Shown: positions 54,631 to 64,000 of the stretch, in pieces | Layout of the letters: each line of letters opens with the position of its first letter | Position numbering within the stretch: the first letter of the stretch is position 1 | From: Mesorhizobium koreense | Lineage (GTDB): Bacteria; Pseudomonadota; Alphaproteobacteria; Rhizobiales; Rhizobiaceae | Length of the DNA stretch: 64,000 nucleotides | Direction: 5' to 3' | Assembly (NCBI RefSeq): GCF_031656215.1 | Contig: NZ_CP134228.1 | Coordinates: forward strand, 2,313,001-2,377,000 | Position numbers and translations under genes: made by a program | The notes under the pieces: generated by a model | What the model was told of the DNA's origin: nothing | What the model saw: only the letters and a program-made list of their open reading frames with translations | Database searches by the model: none

Positions 54631-55932
54631 ATGAGCGGAATGCAACACTCCACCTACACGCCGAAAACCGGCATCGGCCGTTGGGTCGATGCGCGCATGC
54701 CTCTGCCGAGGCTGATGTACGATTCATTCGTCGCCTATCCGGTCCCGCGCAACCTCAACTATGCTTATACGTTCGGCGGCATCCTTTCGCTGATGCTCGT
54801 CGCGCAGATCCTGACCGGCGTCGTGCTCGCCATGCACTACGCTGCGAATTCGGGTCTCGCTTTCAACTCCGTCGAAGGCATCATGCGCGACGTCAACAAT
54901 GGTTGGCTCCTGCGCTACATGCACTCGACCGGCGCCTCGTTCTTCTTCATAGCGGTCTATATCCATATGTTCCGCGGCCTTTATTACGGCTCCTACAAGG
55001 CGCCGCGCGAACTGCTGTGGATCCTGGGCTGCATCATCTATCTCCTGATGATGGCAACCGCCTTCATGGGCTACGTCCTGCCCTGGGGGCAGATGAGCTT
55101 CTGGGGCGCCACCGTCATCACCGGCTTCTTCTCGGCCATTCCGCTCGTCGGAGACTGGATCCAGCAGCTTCTGATCGGCGGTTTCGCGGTCGGTAATCCG
55201 ACGCTCAACCGCTTCTTCTCGCTGCACTACCTGCTGCCGTTCATGATCGCTGGCGTCGTCATCCTGCACATCTGGGCGCTGCACGTGGCGGGGCAAACGA
55301 ACCCGACCGGCATCGAGGTGAAGTCGAAGGGCGACACGGTTCCGTTCTCGCCGCATGCGACGGTGAAGGACGGCTTCGCCATGATCGTCTTCCTGTTCAT
55401 CTTCGCCTATTTCATCTTCTACATCCCGAACTTCCTTGGCCATGCCGACAACTACGTCGAGGCAAACCCGCTGAAGACGCCGTCGGAGATCGTGCCGGAA
55501 TGGTACTTCCTGCCCTTCTACGCGATCCTGCGCGCCATCACCTTCAACATCGGGCCGATCAACTCCAAGCTCGGTGGCGTGCTCGTCATGTTCGGCTCGA
55601 TCGTACTCCTGTTCATCGTGCCCTGGCTCGACACGTCCAAGGTGCGATCGGCGGTGTACCGCCCCTGGTACAAGCTGTTCTTCTGGATATTCATCGCCGA
55701 CGTCGTCATGCTCGGCTGGATCGGCGCCAAACCGCCGGAAGGCATCTACCCGACGCTCGCGCTTCTTGGCGCCGTCTGGTACTACGTCCACTTCCTGATC
55801 ATCCTGCCGGTTCTCGGCCTGATTGAGACACCCAAACGAATGCCCAATTCGATTACCGAAGCCGTTCTTGAAAAGAACGGAGGCTCGGCGCACCCCGCTG
55901 GCGCCGCAGCAGCACCGCAAACCAAAGGCTGA
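54631..55932 (+). CDS. petB: Ubiquinol-cytochrome c reductase, cytochrome b
   Basis: The 433-residue membrane protein has eight helices. The haem-ligand histidines lie in the second and fourth helices (AMHYAANS and [18 protein letters not shown] and LHIWALHV), and the Qo-site [13 protein letters not shown] is intact. It is slightly extended at the C-terminus with an Ala/Pro tail. It starts 12 bp after petA and precedes petC by 20 bp. Confidence 0.97.
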   Translation: MSGMQHSTYTPKTGIGRWVDARMPLPRLMYDSFVAYPVPRNLNYAYTFGGILSLMLVAQILTGVVLAMHYAANSGLAFNSVEGIMRDVNNGWLLRYMHSTGASFFFIAVYIHMFRGLYYGSYKAPRELLWILGCIIYLLMMATAFMGYVLPWGQMSFWGATVITGFFSAIPLVGDWIQQLLIGGFAVGNPTLNRFFSLHYLLPFMIAGVVILHIWALHVAGQTNPTGIEVKSKGDTVPFSPHATVKDGFAMIVFLFIFAYFIFYIPNFLGHADNYVEANPLKTPSEIVPEWYFLPFYAILRAITFNIGPINSKLGGVLVMFGSIVLLFIVPWLDTSKVRSAVYRPWYKLFFWIFIADVVMLGWIGAKPPEGIYPTLALLGAVWYYVHFLIILPVLGLIETPKRMPNSITEAVLEKNGGSAHPAGAAAAPQTKG

Positions 55933-55952
55933 TCCGGAAAGGATTTCGAGAA

Positions 55953-56810
55953 GTGAGAAAAATCCTTCACGGGTTGGCGACCCTCGCCATCGTTGCCGGC
56001 GGCACGGTCGTGGTGGCTGCGGCGCAGAACGGAAGTAGCGCCGAACCGACGCATTTCCCGCTTGAGCGGCCACAGGAAATGAGTTGGTCCTTCGCCGGGC
56101 CGTTCGGCACCTATGACAAGGCTCAGCTTCAGCGCGGGCTGAAAGTCTACAAGGAAGTGTGCTCGGCATGCCATTCGCTCAATCTCGTGGCGTTCCGCAG
56201 CCTTGAGGACCTCGGCTACAGCGAGGCGCAGGTGAAGGCCTTTGCCGCCGGATACCAGATCCATGACGGACCGAATGACGACGGCGAGATGTTCGATCGG
56301 CCGGGCAAGCCGTCGGATCATTTCCCCGCGCCGTTCCCGAACGAGCAGGCCGCCGCTGCTGCCAATGGCGGTGCGGCTCCGCCCGATCTTTCTTTGATCG
56401 CCAAGGCACGCGAGGTGCAGCGTGGCTTCCCCCGCTTCATCTTCGACATCTTCACCCAGTATGAGGAAGGCGGTCCGGACTACATCCATGCCTTCGTCAC
56501 CGGCTTCGGCCAGAAGCCTCCGGCCGGTGTTACCATCCCCGAAGGCACCTACTATAACCCGCATTTCATCTCAGGCGTTTCGACCCATATGCCGCCGCCG
56601 CTGTCCGATGGGCAGGTGGCCTATGACGATGCGGCGCCGCAGACGGTCGACCAGTATTCCAAGGACGTCGCTGCCTTCCTGATGTGGGCCGCAGAGCCGC
56701 ATCTCGAGGCGCGCAAGGAGACGGGCTTCCGCGTGATGATCTTCATCCTGCTCTTTGGCGTTCTCGTCTATCTGACGAAGCGCAAGGTGTGGGCGGACGT
56801 CGCGCACTGA
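55953..56810 (+). CDS. petC: Ubiquinol-cytochrome c reductase, cytochrome c1
   Basis: The 285-residue protein starts at GTG 55953 with a signal peptide (about 1-30). The c-type haem site is CSACH (Cys70, Cys73, His74) and the axial Met is in STHMPPPL. A single C-terminal membrane helix (about 255-272) anchors it. It passes electrons from the Rieske protein to soluble cytochrome c. It ends the petABC operon at a strong terminator. Confidence 0.96.
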   Translation: MRKILHGLATLAIVAGGTVVVAAAQNGSSAEPTHFPLERPQEMSWSFAGPFGTYDKAQLQRGLKVYKEVCSACHSLNLVAFRSLEDLGYSEAQVKAFAAGYQIHDGPNDDGEMFDRPGKPSDHFPAPFPNEQAAAAANGGAAPPDLSLIAKAREVQRGFPRFIFDIFTQYEEGGPDYIHAFVTGFGQKPPAGVTIPEGTYYNPHFISGVSTHMPPPLSDGQVAYDDAAPQTVDQYSKDVAAFLMWAAEPHLEARKETGFRVMIFILLFGVLVYLTKRKVWADVAH

Positions 56811-56836
56811 GCTTGAGGGACCGGAAGAGGTTTGTG

Positions 56837-56864
56837 CAAGGGCGCCGTAAGGCGCCCTTTTGCA
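56837..56864 (+). terminator. Intrinsic terminator of petABC
   Basis: GGGCGCC (56840-56846), loop GTAA, GGCGCCC (56851-56857) and TTTT make a strong rho-independent terminator 30 bp after the petC stop. The flanking GCAA and TTGC extend the symmetry. Confidence 0.93.
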
Positions 56865-56944
56865 TCGATCCCGCATTCCCGCCTTGACCGGCTTCGGCGA
56901 ATGTCGATGCATGCGTACGGATCGACAAAGCGGGAGCCGGCCGG

Positions 56945-57361
56945 ATGGATCGAGCGAACAAGACGAAGAACCTGACAGGCAGATGCCTGTGTGGGGCCGT
57001 CGGGTACATCGTGGCGGATGCCTTTCTTTATGCCGCCAACTGCCATTGCTCGAATTGCCGGCGAACGACCGGCTCGGCGTTCAAGCCATTTGCCGGGATC
57101 GAACGGCAAAAATTTCGTGTGACAAAGGGTGCGGACGATATCAAGCGCTTTGGTAACGAGCAGGCGCATGATGCACATTGTTCCGTCTGCGGCTCGCTGC
57201 TTTATTCCGTCGTGCGTGAGGGAGAATACGTGCACGTCGCGATGGGCACGCTTGTCGATGCGCCCTCTATCCGGCCCTCGGCGCATATCTTCGTCGGCTC
57301 CAAGGCGCCCTGGTTCACGATTACGGACGACTTGCCACAGCATGAAGGGCACGCCGCCTGA
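56945..57361 (+). CDS. GFA-family (DUF636) zinc-binding protein
   Basis: The 138-residue protein has the zinc-binding cysteines of the glutathione-dependent formaldehyde-activating fold: [16 protein letters not shown] and CSVCGS. Most members have no proven formaldehyde activity and the substrate is open. The ATG at 56945 gives the family length. It lies between petC and apt with no overlap. Confidence 0.9.
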   Translation: MDRANKTKNLTGRCLCGAVGYIVADAFLYAANCHCSNCRRTTGSAFKPFAGIERQKFRVTKGADDIKRFGNEQAHDAHCSVCGSLLYSVVREGEYVHVAMGTLVDAPSIRPSAHIFVGSKAPWFTITDDLPQHEGHAA

Positions 57362-57428
57362 CGTTCCATCAACGCTTTCCTTTGCCGTCGGCAGGCGCTA
57401 CGACTTGCCGGCAAGCAATGGGGCCAGC

Positions 57429-57974
57429 ATGAAACCTTCCCTCGAAGACACGCTCCTGTCGTCAATCCGGACGATCCCGGACTATCCGAGGCCCGGCATC
57501 CAGTTCCGCGACATCACGACACTGCTTGGTAACGCACGCGCCTTCCGCCGTACGGTCGATGAACTGGTGCATCCCTATGCCGGCTCGAAAATCGACAAGA
57601 TCGCCGGTATCGAGGCGCGCGGCTTTATCCTTGGCGGCGCCGTCGCCCATCAGCTTTCGGCCGGCTTCATCCCGATCCGCAAGAAGGGCAAGCTGCCGCA
57701 TGAGACGGTGCGCGTCGCCTACAGCCTCGAATATGGGCTGGATGAGATGGAGATGCACAAGGATGCCGTCACGGCGGGAGAGAAGGTAATCCTCGTCGAC
57801 GATTTGATCGCCACTGGCGGCACGGCTGAAGGCGCGGTCAAACTGCTTCGTCAGATGGGAGCGGAGATCGTGGCGGCCTGTTTCGTCATCGATCTGCCGG
57901 CGCTCGGCGGCCGCGCCAAGCTGGAGGCGCTCGGCGTCGATGTGCGATGCCTCGTCGCCTTTGACGGCGAGTGA
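57429..57974 (+). CDS. apt: Adenine phosphoribosyltransferase
   Basis: The 181-residue enzyme converts adenine and PRPP to AMP. The PRPP-binding loop [16 protein letters not shown] and the [14 protein letters not shown] and [11 protein letters not shown] segments are typical. The ATG at 57429 gives the usual length. It is convergent with the ASCH gene. Confidence 0.96.
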   Translation: MKPSLEDTLLSSIRTIPDYPRPGIQFRDITTLLGNARAFRRTVDELVHPYAGSKIDKIAGIEARGFILGGAVAHQLSAGFIPIRKKGKLPHETVRVAYSLEYGLDEMEMHKDAVTAGEKVILVDDLIATGGTAEGAVKLLRQMGAEIVAACFVIDLPALGGRAKLEALGVDVRCLVAFDGE

Positions 57975-57983
57975 GGGCGCCTG

Positions 57984-58328
57984 TCAGTCGCTCTCGCCGG
58001 CCCGGGCGGCTTGTGTCTGTTGCGGGGTCAGATGCTCGACCACTTGCACTATGTCGTCGAGTTCGATGTCGGGATAATGTTCCCGCATCCCTGAAAGCAT
58101 GATCGCATCCGGCCAGATATCCTGCTTTCCCACCAGCACAGCGGCTTGCGATAGCGGAACGTCCCTGCAACGTGTCACGAGGACGACGACTGTCTTTTCC
58201 GGGTCCCGGTCGCACACATAGCGCATTGTGCCGGGATGGATACGCGTTTCGCGCCAGCGGATCGTATGCGTCTTCTTACCGTTCAGAACCAGCGGATAGA
58301 GTCTGTCGGCGATCATGAGCGACTGCAT
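57984..58328 (-). CDS. ASCH-domain protein
   Basis: The 114-residue protein has an ASCH-like fold beginning RLYPLVLNGKKTHTIRWRETRIHPG, in which the KTHTIRWRE strand is the family's nucleic-acid-binding edge. ASCH proteins bind RNA or modified nucleotides; no substrate can be named. The ATG at 58328 follows GGAGAATGCC; an ATG at 58316 is an alternative. Confidence 0.78.
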   Translation of the reverse strand: MQSLMIADRLYPLVLNGKKTHTIRWRETRIHPGTMRYVCDRDPEKTVVVLVTRCRDVPLSQAAVLVGKQDIWPDAIMLSGMREHYPDIELDDIVQVVEHLTPQQTQAARAGESD

Positions 58329-58343
58329 GGCATTCTCCGGCAG

Positions 58344-58814
58344 CTATTCCGCTTTCACCAGAACCGCGCTCTCGAACTCGATGACCTTGTCGCCGGTTGA
58401 ATCGAAAGCCTCGGCGCGAACGGTCATCAGCCGCCAGCCAGGTCTGGAAGCCAGCGGGCGGTGCCCGAGAACGGTCCGTTTGAAGGTGATCGTCTCACCC
58501 GCGTAGACGGGTTTCAGCCATTTCAGGTTCCTGAACCCGGGGGAGGGACCGAATTCGGGTTCAGGGTGGGAGCCGTCCGCGGCGTGCTCGCCGGCATTGT
58601 CGCGCGCCAGGACGTTGTAGCGCATCCATGTCGATGCCGTGTGCCAGCCCGACGCGCACAGCCGTCCGAAGACGCTTTTCTCGGCGCTCTTCTCGTCCAT
58701 GTGGAAAGGTTGAGGGTCGAATTTTCGGGCGAAGGCCTTGATCTCCTCGGCTCCGAAACGGTGCGTGCCGAGCGTTATGGTCCGGCCGACGCCGAGGTGC
58801 TTGTCGAGTGTCAT
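58344..58814 (-). CDS. MaoC-like hydratase/thioesterase-fold protein (second of a pair)
   Basis: The 156-residue hot-dog-fold protein has AFARKFDPQPFHMDEKSAEKSVFGRLCASGWHTA, the MaoC hydratase core with the catalytic Asp and His. It overlaps the upstream paralogue by four bases (ATGA). Such pairs may act together on enoyl-CoA substrates. The substrate is unknown. Confidence 0.88.
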   Translation of the reverse strand: MTLDKHLGVGRTITLGTHRFGAEEIKAFARKFDPQPFHMDEKSAEKSVFGRLCASGWHTASTWMRYNVLARDNAGEHAADGSHPEPEFGPSPGFRNLKWLKPVYAGETITFKRTVLGHRPLASRPGWRLMTVRAEAFDSTGDKVIEFESAVLVKAE

Positions 58815-59278
58815 GCCGTCGCCTCCGGATTACGCAGCCGGAACATGCCGGTGTTTTCCAACTCCAGTACGATCTCGCCGCGCTGGTTTTCGAGTTCGCC
58901 CCGGCAGTTGGCGAAGCCAATGTCGGGCCGCGATTTCGAGCGTCTCTTCGTTGTGATGGTTGCACGGCCCGTCAGTACGTCGCCGGGGCGAACAGGCTTC
59001 TTCCAGCGCACATAGTCAATGCCGGGCGAGCCCTCGGAAGTCGATTGCAGGATGAAGGCTTCGCAGACCATGCGCATATAGATCGAACAGGTGTGCCAGC
59101 CCGATGCCGACAGGCCGCCGAGGATACCCGCCTTCCCCGCTGCTTCGTCGAGATGCATGGGTTGCGGATCGAATTCCTGCGCGAACTCCACGATCTCTTC
59201 GGCTGTAACGGTCTTCGATCCGAGATCGAGAACCAGGCCGATTTCGAGATTCTCATACGCCCATTTCTTGTCTGTCAT
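58811..59278 (-). CDS. MaoC-like hydratase/thioesterase-fold protein (first of a pair)
   Basis: The protein has 155 residues from the ATG at 59278, with FAQEFDPQPMHLDEAAGKAGILGGLSASGWHTC, the same catalytic core as its neighbour. The paralogues are about equally long and tandem, which suggests a heterodimeric hydratase. The upstream in-frame ATG at 59290 is possible. It is divergent from the DUF2892 gene by 230 bp. Confidence 0.88.
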   Translation of the reverse strand: MTDKKWAYENLEIGLVLDLGSKTVTAEEIVEFAQEFDPQPMHLDEAAGKAGILGGLSASGWHTCSIYMRMVCEAFILQSTSEGSPGIDYVRWKKPVRPGDVLTGRATITTKRRSKSRPDIGFANCRGELENQRGEIVLELENTGMFRLRNPEATA

Positions 59279-59508
59279 CGCCGAATCCATTCATCCGAAA
59301 GAGGTAACTTGCCGTCTGCGAGGGAAGCCGGCAAGCTTCGGAAGGGGATATCGCCACTCACGAAATTTTGCCGGTGAACGGTCTTTCTCCAGAAAATGTT
59401 TGAGAGTAATATTGCGAACCGATCGGTTCGATCCCATATCGGCGGTTCGCCTGGCAATGAAAAATATGTGTCTAGCAGGCGCCGAAGTGCATATTCCGGA
59501 GAATCGAA

Positions 59509-59724
59509 ATGTTTGAGCAAAATGTCGGCCTCAGCGATCGCGCCGTGCGCACCCTGTCGGGCCTTTTCCTTATAGGGTTGATCTTTCTGGCGCCTAATGC
59601 GCCGCTGCGCTGGTTCGGCTTGATCGGTGTCGTGCCGCTGATGAGCGGCGTATTCGGGATTTGCCCATTCTACAAGCTGATGGGCAAATCGACTTGCCCG
59701 ATGAAGGACAAGGCCCGATCGTAG
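59509..59724 (+). CDS. DUF2892 small inner-membrane protein
   Basis: The 71-residue protein has two membrane helices (about 12-30 and 34-52) and the motif FGICPFYKLMGKSTCP, typical of DUF2892 (YgaP C-terminal-like). In some proteins this module is fused to rhodanese domains, hinting at sulfur metabolism, but here it stands alone. A long hairpin follows the stop. Confidence 0.9.
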   Translation: MFEQNVGLSDRAVRTLSGLFLIGLIFLAPNAPLRWFGLIGVVPLMSGVFGICPFYKLMGKSTCPMKDKARS

Positions 59725-59730
59725 TCACGG

Positions 59731-59765
59731 ATTGGCGATTGGCCGAGTTACGGCCAATCGCCAAT
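59731..59765. terminator. 15-bp perfect inverted repeat after the DUF2892 gene
   Basis: ATTGGCGATTGGCCG (59731-59745), loop AGTTA and CGGCCAATCGCCAAT (59751-59765) form a perfect 15-bp stem seven bases after the stop. It lacks a T-tract, so it could be an mRNA-stabilising 3' end, a rho-dependent end or a protein-binding palindrome. Confidence 0.6.
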
Positions 59766-59870
59766 TCGTTCCCTGGGATGCCCAAAAGCCATACAGGACT
59801 TTGTGTCGCGGAAACGTACGTTGCGCGGTGCTGCGGGCGGGCATAGTCATGGTCGCGGGAATTACGCGCC

Positions 59871-60308
59871 ATGGGCTACTTCACACTCGTCACGCTGCAT
59901 CTGTTCGCTGCCATCATGTTTGTCGGCACGGTCTTTTTCGAGGTGCTGATCCTCGAAGGCATCCGCAAACCAGTCGGGCGAGAGGTGATGCGGTCGGTCG
60001 AAACCGCCATAGGGCGGCGTGCCCGTCGCCTGATGCCGTTCGTGATACTGGTTCTCTACGCTGCCGGCATCAGCATGGCGTGGCAGTATCGCGATACCCT
60101 CGCGCATCCTCTCGACAGCAGCTTCGCGACGCTTTTGTGGATCAAGATCGTTCTGGCGGTGAGCGTGCTGGCCCATTTCATAACGGCCGTCACACTCGGC
60201 GCCCGAGGCAAGCTCAAGTCACGGCATTTCAAGCTCATTCATTTGAGCGTCTTCTGCCATGTAGTGCTCATCGTCTTTTTGGCGAAAGCAATGTTCTACA
60301 TCACGTGA
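59871..60308 (+). CDS. CopD-like small integral membrane protein
   Basis: The 145-residue protein has four membrane helices with His residues in the first and last (TLHLFAAIMFVGTVFFEVLIL, HLSVFCHVVLIVFLAKAMF), a layout seen in CopD and related haem- or copper-linked membrane proteins. The function is unknown. The start is the ATG at 59871. It is convergent with ychF. Confidence 0.75.
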   Translation: MGYFTLVTLHLFAAIMFVGTVFFEVLILEGIRKPVGREVMRSVETAIGRRARRLMPFVILVLYAAGISMAWQYRDTLAHPLDSSFATLLWIKIVLAVSVLAHFITAVTLGARGKLKSRHFKLIHLSVFCHVVLIVFLAKAMFYIT

Positions 60309-60368
60309 TGAATGTGACGGGGACGCTCCCGGCCGGTCGACCAAAAATCGTTGGCGGCGGGAAGAAGA

Positions 60369-61472
60369 TCAGACGTTGAACTTGAACAACATCACGTCGC
60401 CATCCTGAACGACGTATTCCTTGCCCTCGTCGCGGGCCTTGCCGGCCTCCTTCGCCGCCACCTCGCCGCCAAGGGCCACGTAATCCGCGTAGGCGATGGT
60501 CTGCGCCCGGATGAAACCGCGCTCGAAATCGGTATGAATGACACCCGCCGCCTGCGGTGCCTTCGCGCCCTTGTGGACGGTCCAGGCGCGGGTTTCCTTC
60601 GGCCCGGCCGTGAAGAAGGTAATCAGCTCCAGCAACTCGTAACCGGCACGGATCAGCCGGTCCAGGCCGGGCTCCTCCAGTCCCATCGACTCGAGGAATT
60701 CCTTTTGCTCCTCGTCCGGCAGTTGTGCGACTTCCGCCTCGATGGCGGCCGAGATGGTCACGGTTCGCGCGCCCTGTTCGCCAGCCATAGTCTCGACAGC
60801 TTTCGTGTGCGCGTTGCCGGCTGCAGCATCCGCCTCGGCGACGTTGCAGACGTAGAGAACGGGCTTCGACGTCAGAAGGCTCAGCCCGCGCAGGATATGC
60901 AGGTCCTCAGCTGCGATACCCTGAAGCATGAGCCGGACGGGCTTGCCGTCTTGGAGCAGCGCCAGCGCCTTCTCCATGACGGGCAGGACCGTGAGCGCTT
61001 CCTTGTCCTTGCCGGTGGCGCGTTTCCTGACCTGCTGGATGCGCCGATCGAGGCTATCGAGGTCGGCAAGCATGAGTTCGGTCTCGACGGTATCGGCATC
61101 GGCTACGGGGTCGATACGGCCCTCGACATGGGTGATATCATCGTCCTCGAAGCAGCGCAGCACATGGACGATGGCGTCTACTTCGCGGATATTGGCGAGG
61201 AACTGATTGCCGAGCCCTTCGCCCTTCGAGGCGCCGCGCACCAGACCGGCGATATCGACGAAGGAAATGCGGGTCGGGATGATCTCCTTCGATTTGGCGA
61301 TCCCGGCGAGCTTTTGCAGCCGCTCGTCGGGCACCGCGACCTCACCCGTATTCGGCTCGATGGTGCAGAAGGGATAATTGGCCGCCTGTGCCGCAGCCGT
61401 GCGCGTCAGCGCGTTGAAGAGCGTCGACTTGCCGACATTGGGCAGGCCGACGATACCGCATTTGAAACCCAT
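60369..61472 (-). CDS. ychF: Redox-regulated ATPase YchF
   Basis: The 367-residue OBG-family P-loop protein has G1 [14 protein letters not shown], the switch region [27 protein letters not shown] and a C-terminal TGS domain with the characteristic [39 protein letters not shown]. YchF prefers ATP and binds ribosomes. It is the last gene of the pth-ychF pair, separated by 105 bp. Confidence 0.97.
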   Translation of the reverse strand: MGFKCGIVGLPNVGKSTLFNALTRTAAAQAANYPFCTIEPNTGEVAVPDERLQKLAGIAKSKEIIPTRISFVDIAGLVRGASKGEGLGNQFLANIREVDAIVHVLRCFEDDDITHVEGRIDPVADADTVETELMLADLDSLDRRIQQVRKRATGKDKEALTVLPVMEKALALLQDGKPVRLMLQGIAAEDLHILRGLSLLTSKPVLYVCNVAEADAAAGNAHTKAVETMAGEQGARTVTISAAIEAEVAQLPDEEQKEFLESMGLEEPGLDRLIRAGYELLELITFFTAGPKETRAWTVHKGAKAPQAAGVIHTDFERGFIRAQTIAYADYVALGGEVAAKEAGKARDEGKEYVVQDGDVMLFKFNV

Positions 61473-61577
61473 CTGTTCGTTATCCTATGGGGAAGCCAGA
61501 ATTTGCTCAGGGCTATGGGCGAAGGGATCGACGATCGTCAAGTCCTTGGGTGTTCGAGCTCCGACCCGGCAGGGACA

Positions 61578-62309
61578 TCAATCCTTCCCGAACAGCTTCT
61601 TCAGCATAGCGGCCATCGGGCCGGTTTCCGGCACGTTCACCGCAGGCTTTTGCGGCCGGGCTTGGCGGATGTGGCTTTGCGCCTTTGCGGGCTTCGGTGC
61701 TTTCGGGGGAGGGCGGTCGTGGTCACCGGTCGGCTGGAGTTTCTCGCGCAGGTCGAGCGTAACGCGGTTCATGAAGCTCGATCCGTCGTCCTTCACCAGA
61801 AGCGGCGCGTTATCGGCGATGGATGAGAGCAGCGGCTCCAGCCATTCGTCATCGGCCTTGGCGAAGTCGCCAAGCACATGGCCATGCACCATCGGCTTGG
61901 CGCCGGGATGGCCGATGCCGATGCGGACGCGGCGGTATTCCTTGCCGACATGCTGATCGATCGAGCGGATGCCGTTATGCCCGCCCGCGCCGCCGCCGGT
62001 CTTCACGCGCACTTTTCCGGGCGCGAGGTCGAGTTCGTCGTAGAAGACGATCAGGCTCGACGGGTCGAGCTTATAGAAGCGCATGGCCTCGCCGACCGAC
62101 TGGCCGGAAAGGTTCATGAAGGTCTGCGGCTTCAAGAGAAGCGTCTTCTCGCCGGCCAGTGTACCTTCGGCGAGGAGGCCCTGGAACTTCTTCGACCAGG
62201 GCGAAAAGGAATGGCGGCGGGCAATCGCGTCCGCCGCCATGAAGCCGATATTGTGCCGGTTGCCGGCATGTTTCGGGCCCGGATTGCCGAGGCCTGCCAA
62301 AAGCAGCAT
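61578..62309 (-). CDS. pth: Peptidyl-tRNA hydrolase with C-terminal extension
   Basis: The 243-residue enzyme releases peptides from stalled tRNAs. Catalytic [18 protein letters not shown] carries Asn10 and His20; the family motif FMNLSGQSV and [16 protein letters not shown] follow. Beyond about residue 188 is a Pro/Lys-rich extension ([19 protein letters not shown]) common in Hyphomicrobiales. GAGGAGG precedes the ATG. It follows rplY by 25 bp. Confidence 0.96.
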   Translation of the reverse strand: MLLLAGLGNPGPKHAGNRHNIGFMAADAIARRHSFSPWSKKFQGLLAEGTLAGEKTLLLKPQTFMNLSGQSVGEAMRFYKLDPSSLIVFYDELDLAPGKVRVKTGGGAGGHNGIRSIDQHVGKEYRRVRIGIGHPGAKPMVHGHVLGDFAKADDEWLEPLLSSIADNAPLLVKDDGSSFMNRVTLDLREKLQPTGDHDRPPPKAPKPAKAQSHIRQARPQKPAVNVPETGPMAAMLKKLFGKD

Positions 62310-62334
62310 CGACGCATCCTCCTCGGCGTAGAGG

Positions 62335-62985
62335 TTACTCCTCCTCGCCCTTTTCTTCTTCTTCAGCCGCTTCCTCAGCCGCCTCGACGCCTTCCTCGAC
62401 AGGCTCCGGCTTCATTGCAGAGGAGCCGGCGACGGTGGCGATGGTGAAATCGCGATCGGCGATCACCGGGGTAACGCCTTCCGGCAGCTTCACGGCAGAG
62501 ATGTGGAGCGAGTCGCCGATATCGGTGCCGTCGAGATCGAGCGTGATGGCATCCGGGATCGCGGTGGCGGGGCAGTGGAACTCCACCTCGTGGCGTACGA
62601 CGTTGAGCACGCCGCCGCGCTTGATGCCCGGCGACTTTTCCTCGTTGATGAAATGCACCGGAACGAACACGGTCACGATCGTGTCCTTGCCGACGCGCAG
62701 GAAGTCCACATGCATCGGGAAGTCGCGGACCGGATCGAGCTGGTAGTCCTTGGGGAGGACCTGGATCTTGTCGCCGCCGACGTCGATCGTGGCGATGGTG
62801 GTCATGAAGCCGCCGCCATGGATCTTGTAATAGACGTCCTTGTAGGACAGCGCGATCGCCAGGGGAGGCTTCTTGTCGCCGTAAATGACGGCGGGTATCT
62901 TGCCGTTGCGCCGAACTTCACGGGCGGACCCCTTACCGACCCGTTCGCGCGCTTCGGCCTTGAGCTCGTAAGTGTCGTGGCTCAT
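62335..62985 (-). CDS. rplY: 50S ribosomal protein L25/general stress protein Ctc
   Basis: The 216-residue protein has the L25 domain (about 1-95, [28 protein letters not shown]) and the C-terminal TL5/CTC beta domain (about 100-185), then a Glu-rich tail. It binds 5S rRNA. AAGGAAAAG precedes the ATG. The rplY-pth-ychF order is conserved widely. Confidence 0.96.
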   Translation of the reverse strand: MSHDTYELKAEARERVGKGSAREVRRNGKIPAVIYGDKKPPLAIALSYKDVYYKIHGGGFMTTIATIDVGGDKIQVLPKDYQLDPVRDFPMHVDFLRVGKDTIVTVFVPVHFINEEKSPGIKRGGVLNVVRHEVEFHCPATAIPDAITLDLDGTDIGDSLHISAVKLPEGVTPVIADRDFTIATVAGSSAMKPEPVEEGVEAAEEAAEEEEKGEEE

Positions 62986-63216
62986 GGCTTTTCCTTTCGC
63001 GTTTTTGGAGCGTCTCCGGCCCGCCTTGCGGCATCGGCCGAAAACGTCGAAAGCACCCGCCCCGAAGGGAGCGTGATCTTTGCCGAACGAAATCGGGGAT
63101 CACACGGCCAGGCCGCCTTCATCCGCGGTGCCTCCAAGGGTGTCTACGCGGACGCGCGTCTATACCGAATGCTGGGGGCCGGCGCAAGCGGATCGACAGC
63201 TTGCAGGTATCGTGCC

Positions 63217-64000
63217 TCAGTCGAAGAGGCTCGAAACGGATTCTTCGCTCGCGGTGCGCGAAATTGCTTCGCCGATCAGGTCGGCGATCGAGATGACGCG
63301 GATGTTGCGTGCCGCCTCCACCGACGATGTCGGCTGGATGGAATCGGTGATGACCAGTTCCTTCAGCTTGGAGCCGGTTATGCGCGCCACTGCGCCACCG
63401 GAGAGCACGCCATGGGTGATGTAGGCGGTCACGCTGGTGGCGCCGTTGGCAAGCAGCGCGTCGCCGGCGTTGCACAGCGTGCCGCCGGAATCGACGATGT
63501 CGTCGATCAGGAGGCAATCCTTGCCGCGCACGTCGCCGATGATGTTCATCACCTCCGATTCGCCCGGCCGCTCCCGCCTCTTGTCCACGATGGCAAGCTG
63601 GGCGTCGATGCGCTTGGCGAGCGCGCGGGCGCGCACCACGCCGCCGACGTCCGGCGAGACGACCATGACGTTCGGGAGCCTGTATTTCGCCTTGACGTCA
63701 CGCGCCATCACGGGCACGGCGAAGAGGTTGTCGGTCGGGATGTCGAAGAAACCCTGGATCTGCCCGGCATGGAGGTCGAGCGTCAGCACTCGGTCGGCGC
63801 CGGCCTGGGTGATCAGGTTGGCGACCAGCTTCGCAGAGATCGGCGTGCGGCCCGAAGCGCGGCGATCCTGCCTGGCATAGCCGAAATAGGGGATCACCGC
63901 CGTGATGCGCCGGGCCGAGGAGCGGCGGAAGGCATCCATCATGATGAGCATTTCCATCAGATGGTCGTTAGCCGGGTAGGAGGTCGACTGCAGGACGAAG
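63217..64000 (-). CDS. prs: Ribose-phosphate pyrophosphokinase (5' end outside the window)
   Basis: The frame runs to the right edge without a start, so the N-terminus lies beyond the window (the visible upstream residues [18 protein letters not shown] continue it). The enzyme makes PRPP from ribose 5-phosphate and [19 protein letters not shown], the flexible loop and the PRPP-binding [17 protein letters not shown] are diagnostic. It precedes rplY, and the product supports the purine salvage of apt. Confidence 0.97.
   Translation of the reverse strand, partial: FVLQSTSYPANDHLMEMLIMMDAFRRSSARRITAVIPYFGYARQDRRASGRTPISAKLVANLITQAGADRVLTLDLHAGQIQGFFDIPTDNLFAVPVMARDVKAKYRLPNVMVVSPDVGGVVRARALAKRIDAQLAIVDKRRERPGESEVMNIIGDVRGKDCLLIDDIVDSGGTLCNAGDALLANGATSVTAYITHGVLSGGAVARITGSKLKELVITDSIQPTSSVEAARNIRVISIADLIGEAISRTASEESVSSLFD

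Noticed and set aside
63073-63103. GTGATC/GATCAC pair between prs and rplY
   Set aside because: The stem is short, the loop is 19 bases and there is no T-tract; probably chance.
1-64000. CRISPR arrays, tRNA or rRNA genes, prophage or transposase genes
   Set aside because: I looked for repeat-spacer patterns, cloverleaf sequences and transposase or phage motifs and found none; the repeats present are isolated palindromes.

Overview
This is a GC-rich chromosomal segment of an alphaproteobacterium of the order Hyphomicrobiales (Rhizobiales), probably Phyllobacteriaceae-like (Mesorhizobium and relatives). The evidence is the CtrA/ChpT/SciP cell-cycle set, a fused TrpE(G) behind a trpL leader, a NolR-type ArsR regulator, EipA (DUF1134), a ChoXWV choline transporter, and palindromic intergenic repeats of the kind found in rhizobia. 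It looks like core genome. I see no prophage, insertion sequence, CRISPR array, tRNA or rRNA gene. The only accessory-looking insertion is a toxin-antitoxin pair at about 5.1-5.6 kb.

Layout. 0-2.2 kb: a partial Gfo/Idh/MocA dehydrogenase and mnmA. 2.4-7.0 kb: a cell-cycle block of sciP, fliJ, ctrA, a receiver-only response regulator, a BrnT/HTH toxin-antitoxin pair, a DUF998 membrane protein and chpT. 7.3-10.4 kb: envelope proteins (EipA, a coiled-coil membrane protein, DUF2333). 10.6-13.85 kb: choXWV. 13.85-14.88 kb: a 1-kb gene-free stretch with large palindromes. 14.9-21.6 kb: an SDR, a HugZ-like protein, a NolR-like regulator, a TrmH-family methyltransferase, fhs and an SH3-domain protein. 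21.7-24.0 kb: trpL-trpE(G). 24-31.9 kb: a CDF transporter, MFS and AbrB membrane proteins, a DUF2778 L,D-transpeptidase-like protein, a NUDIX protein, a phosphoesterase and a small membrane protein. 32-34 kb: leuA behind a Leu-rich leader peptide. 34-42.8 kb: a glutathionyl-hydroquinone reductase, a GNAT protein and a translationally coupled MoxR/DUF58/BatA-DUF4159/vWA-like operon. 42.8-45.4 kb: DUF1285, a CoA pyrophosphatase-type NUDIX protein and cca. 45.5-49.2 kb: DUF1059, a TadG-like protein, hemF and trmL. 49.7-53.7 kb: paired ABC exporters and a small protein. 54-56.8 kb: petABC (cytochrome bc1) with a clear terminator. 56.9-60.3 kb: a GFA protein, apt, an ASCH protein, two MaoC-like proteins and two small membrane proteins. 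60.4-64 kb, on the minus strand: prs (partial), rplY, pth, ychF.

The most informative signals are regulatory. The ctrA promoter is dense in GANTC (CcrM) sites and CtrA-like half-sites. The nolR-like gene carries a perfect match to the published NolR box across its own start codon. trpE(G) has a complete leader-peptide attenuator. leuA has a leader peptide with five Leu codons in seven, and the downstream pairings suggest translational rather than transcriptional attenuation. The ctrA-chpT neighbourhood holds most parts of the CckA-ChpT-CtrA output pathway (transfer protein, regulator, CtrA inhibitor), interrupted by the toxin-antitoxin pair, whose candidate operator overlaps its start region.
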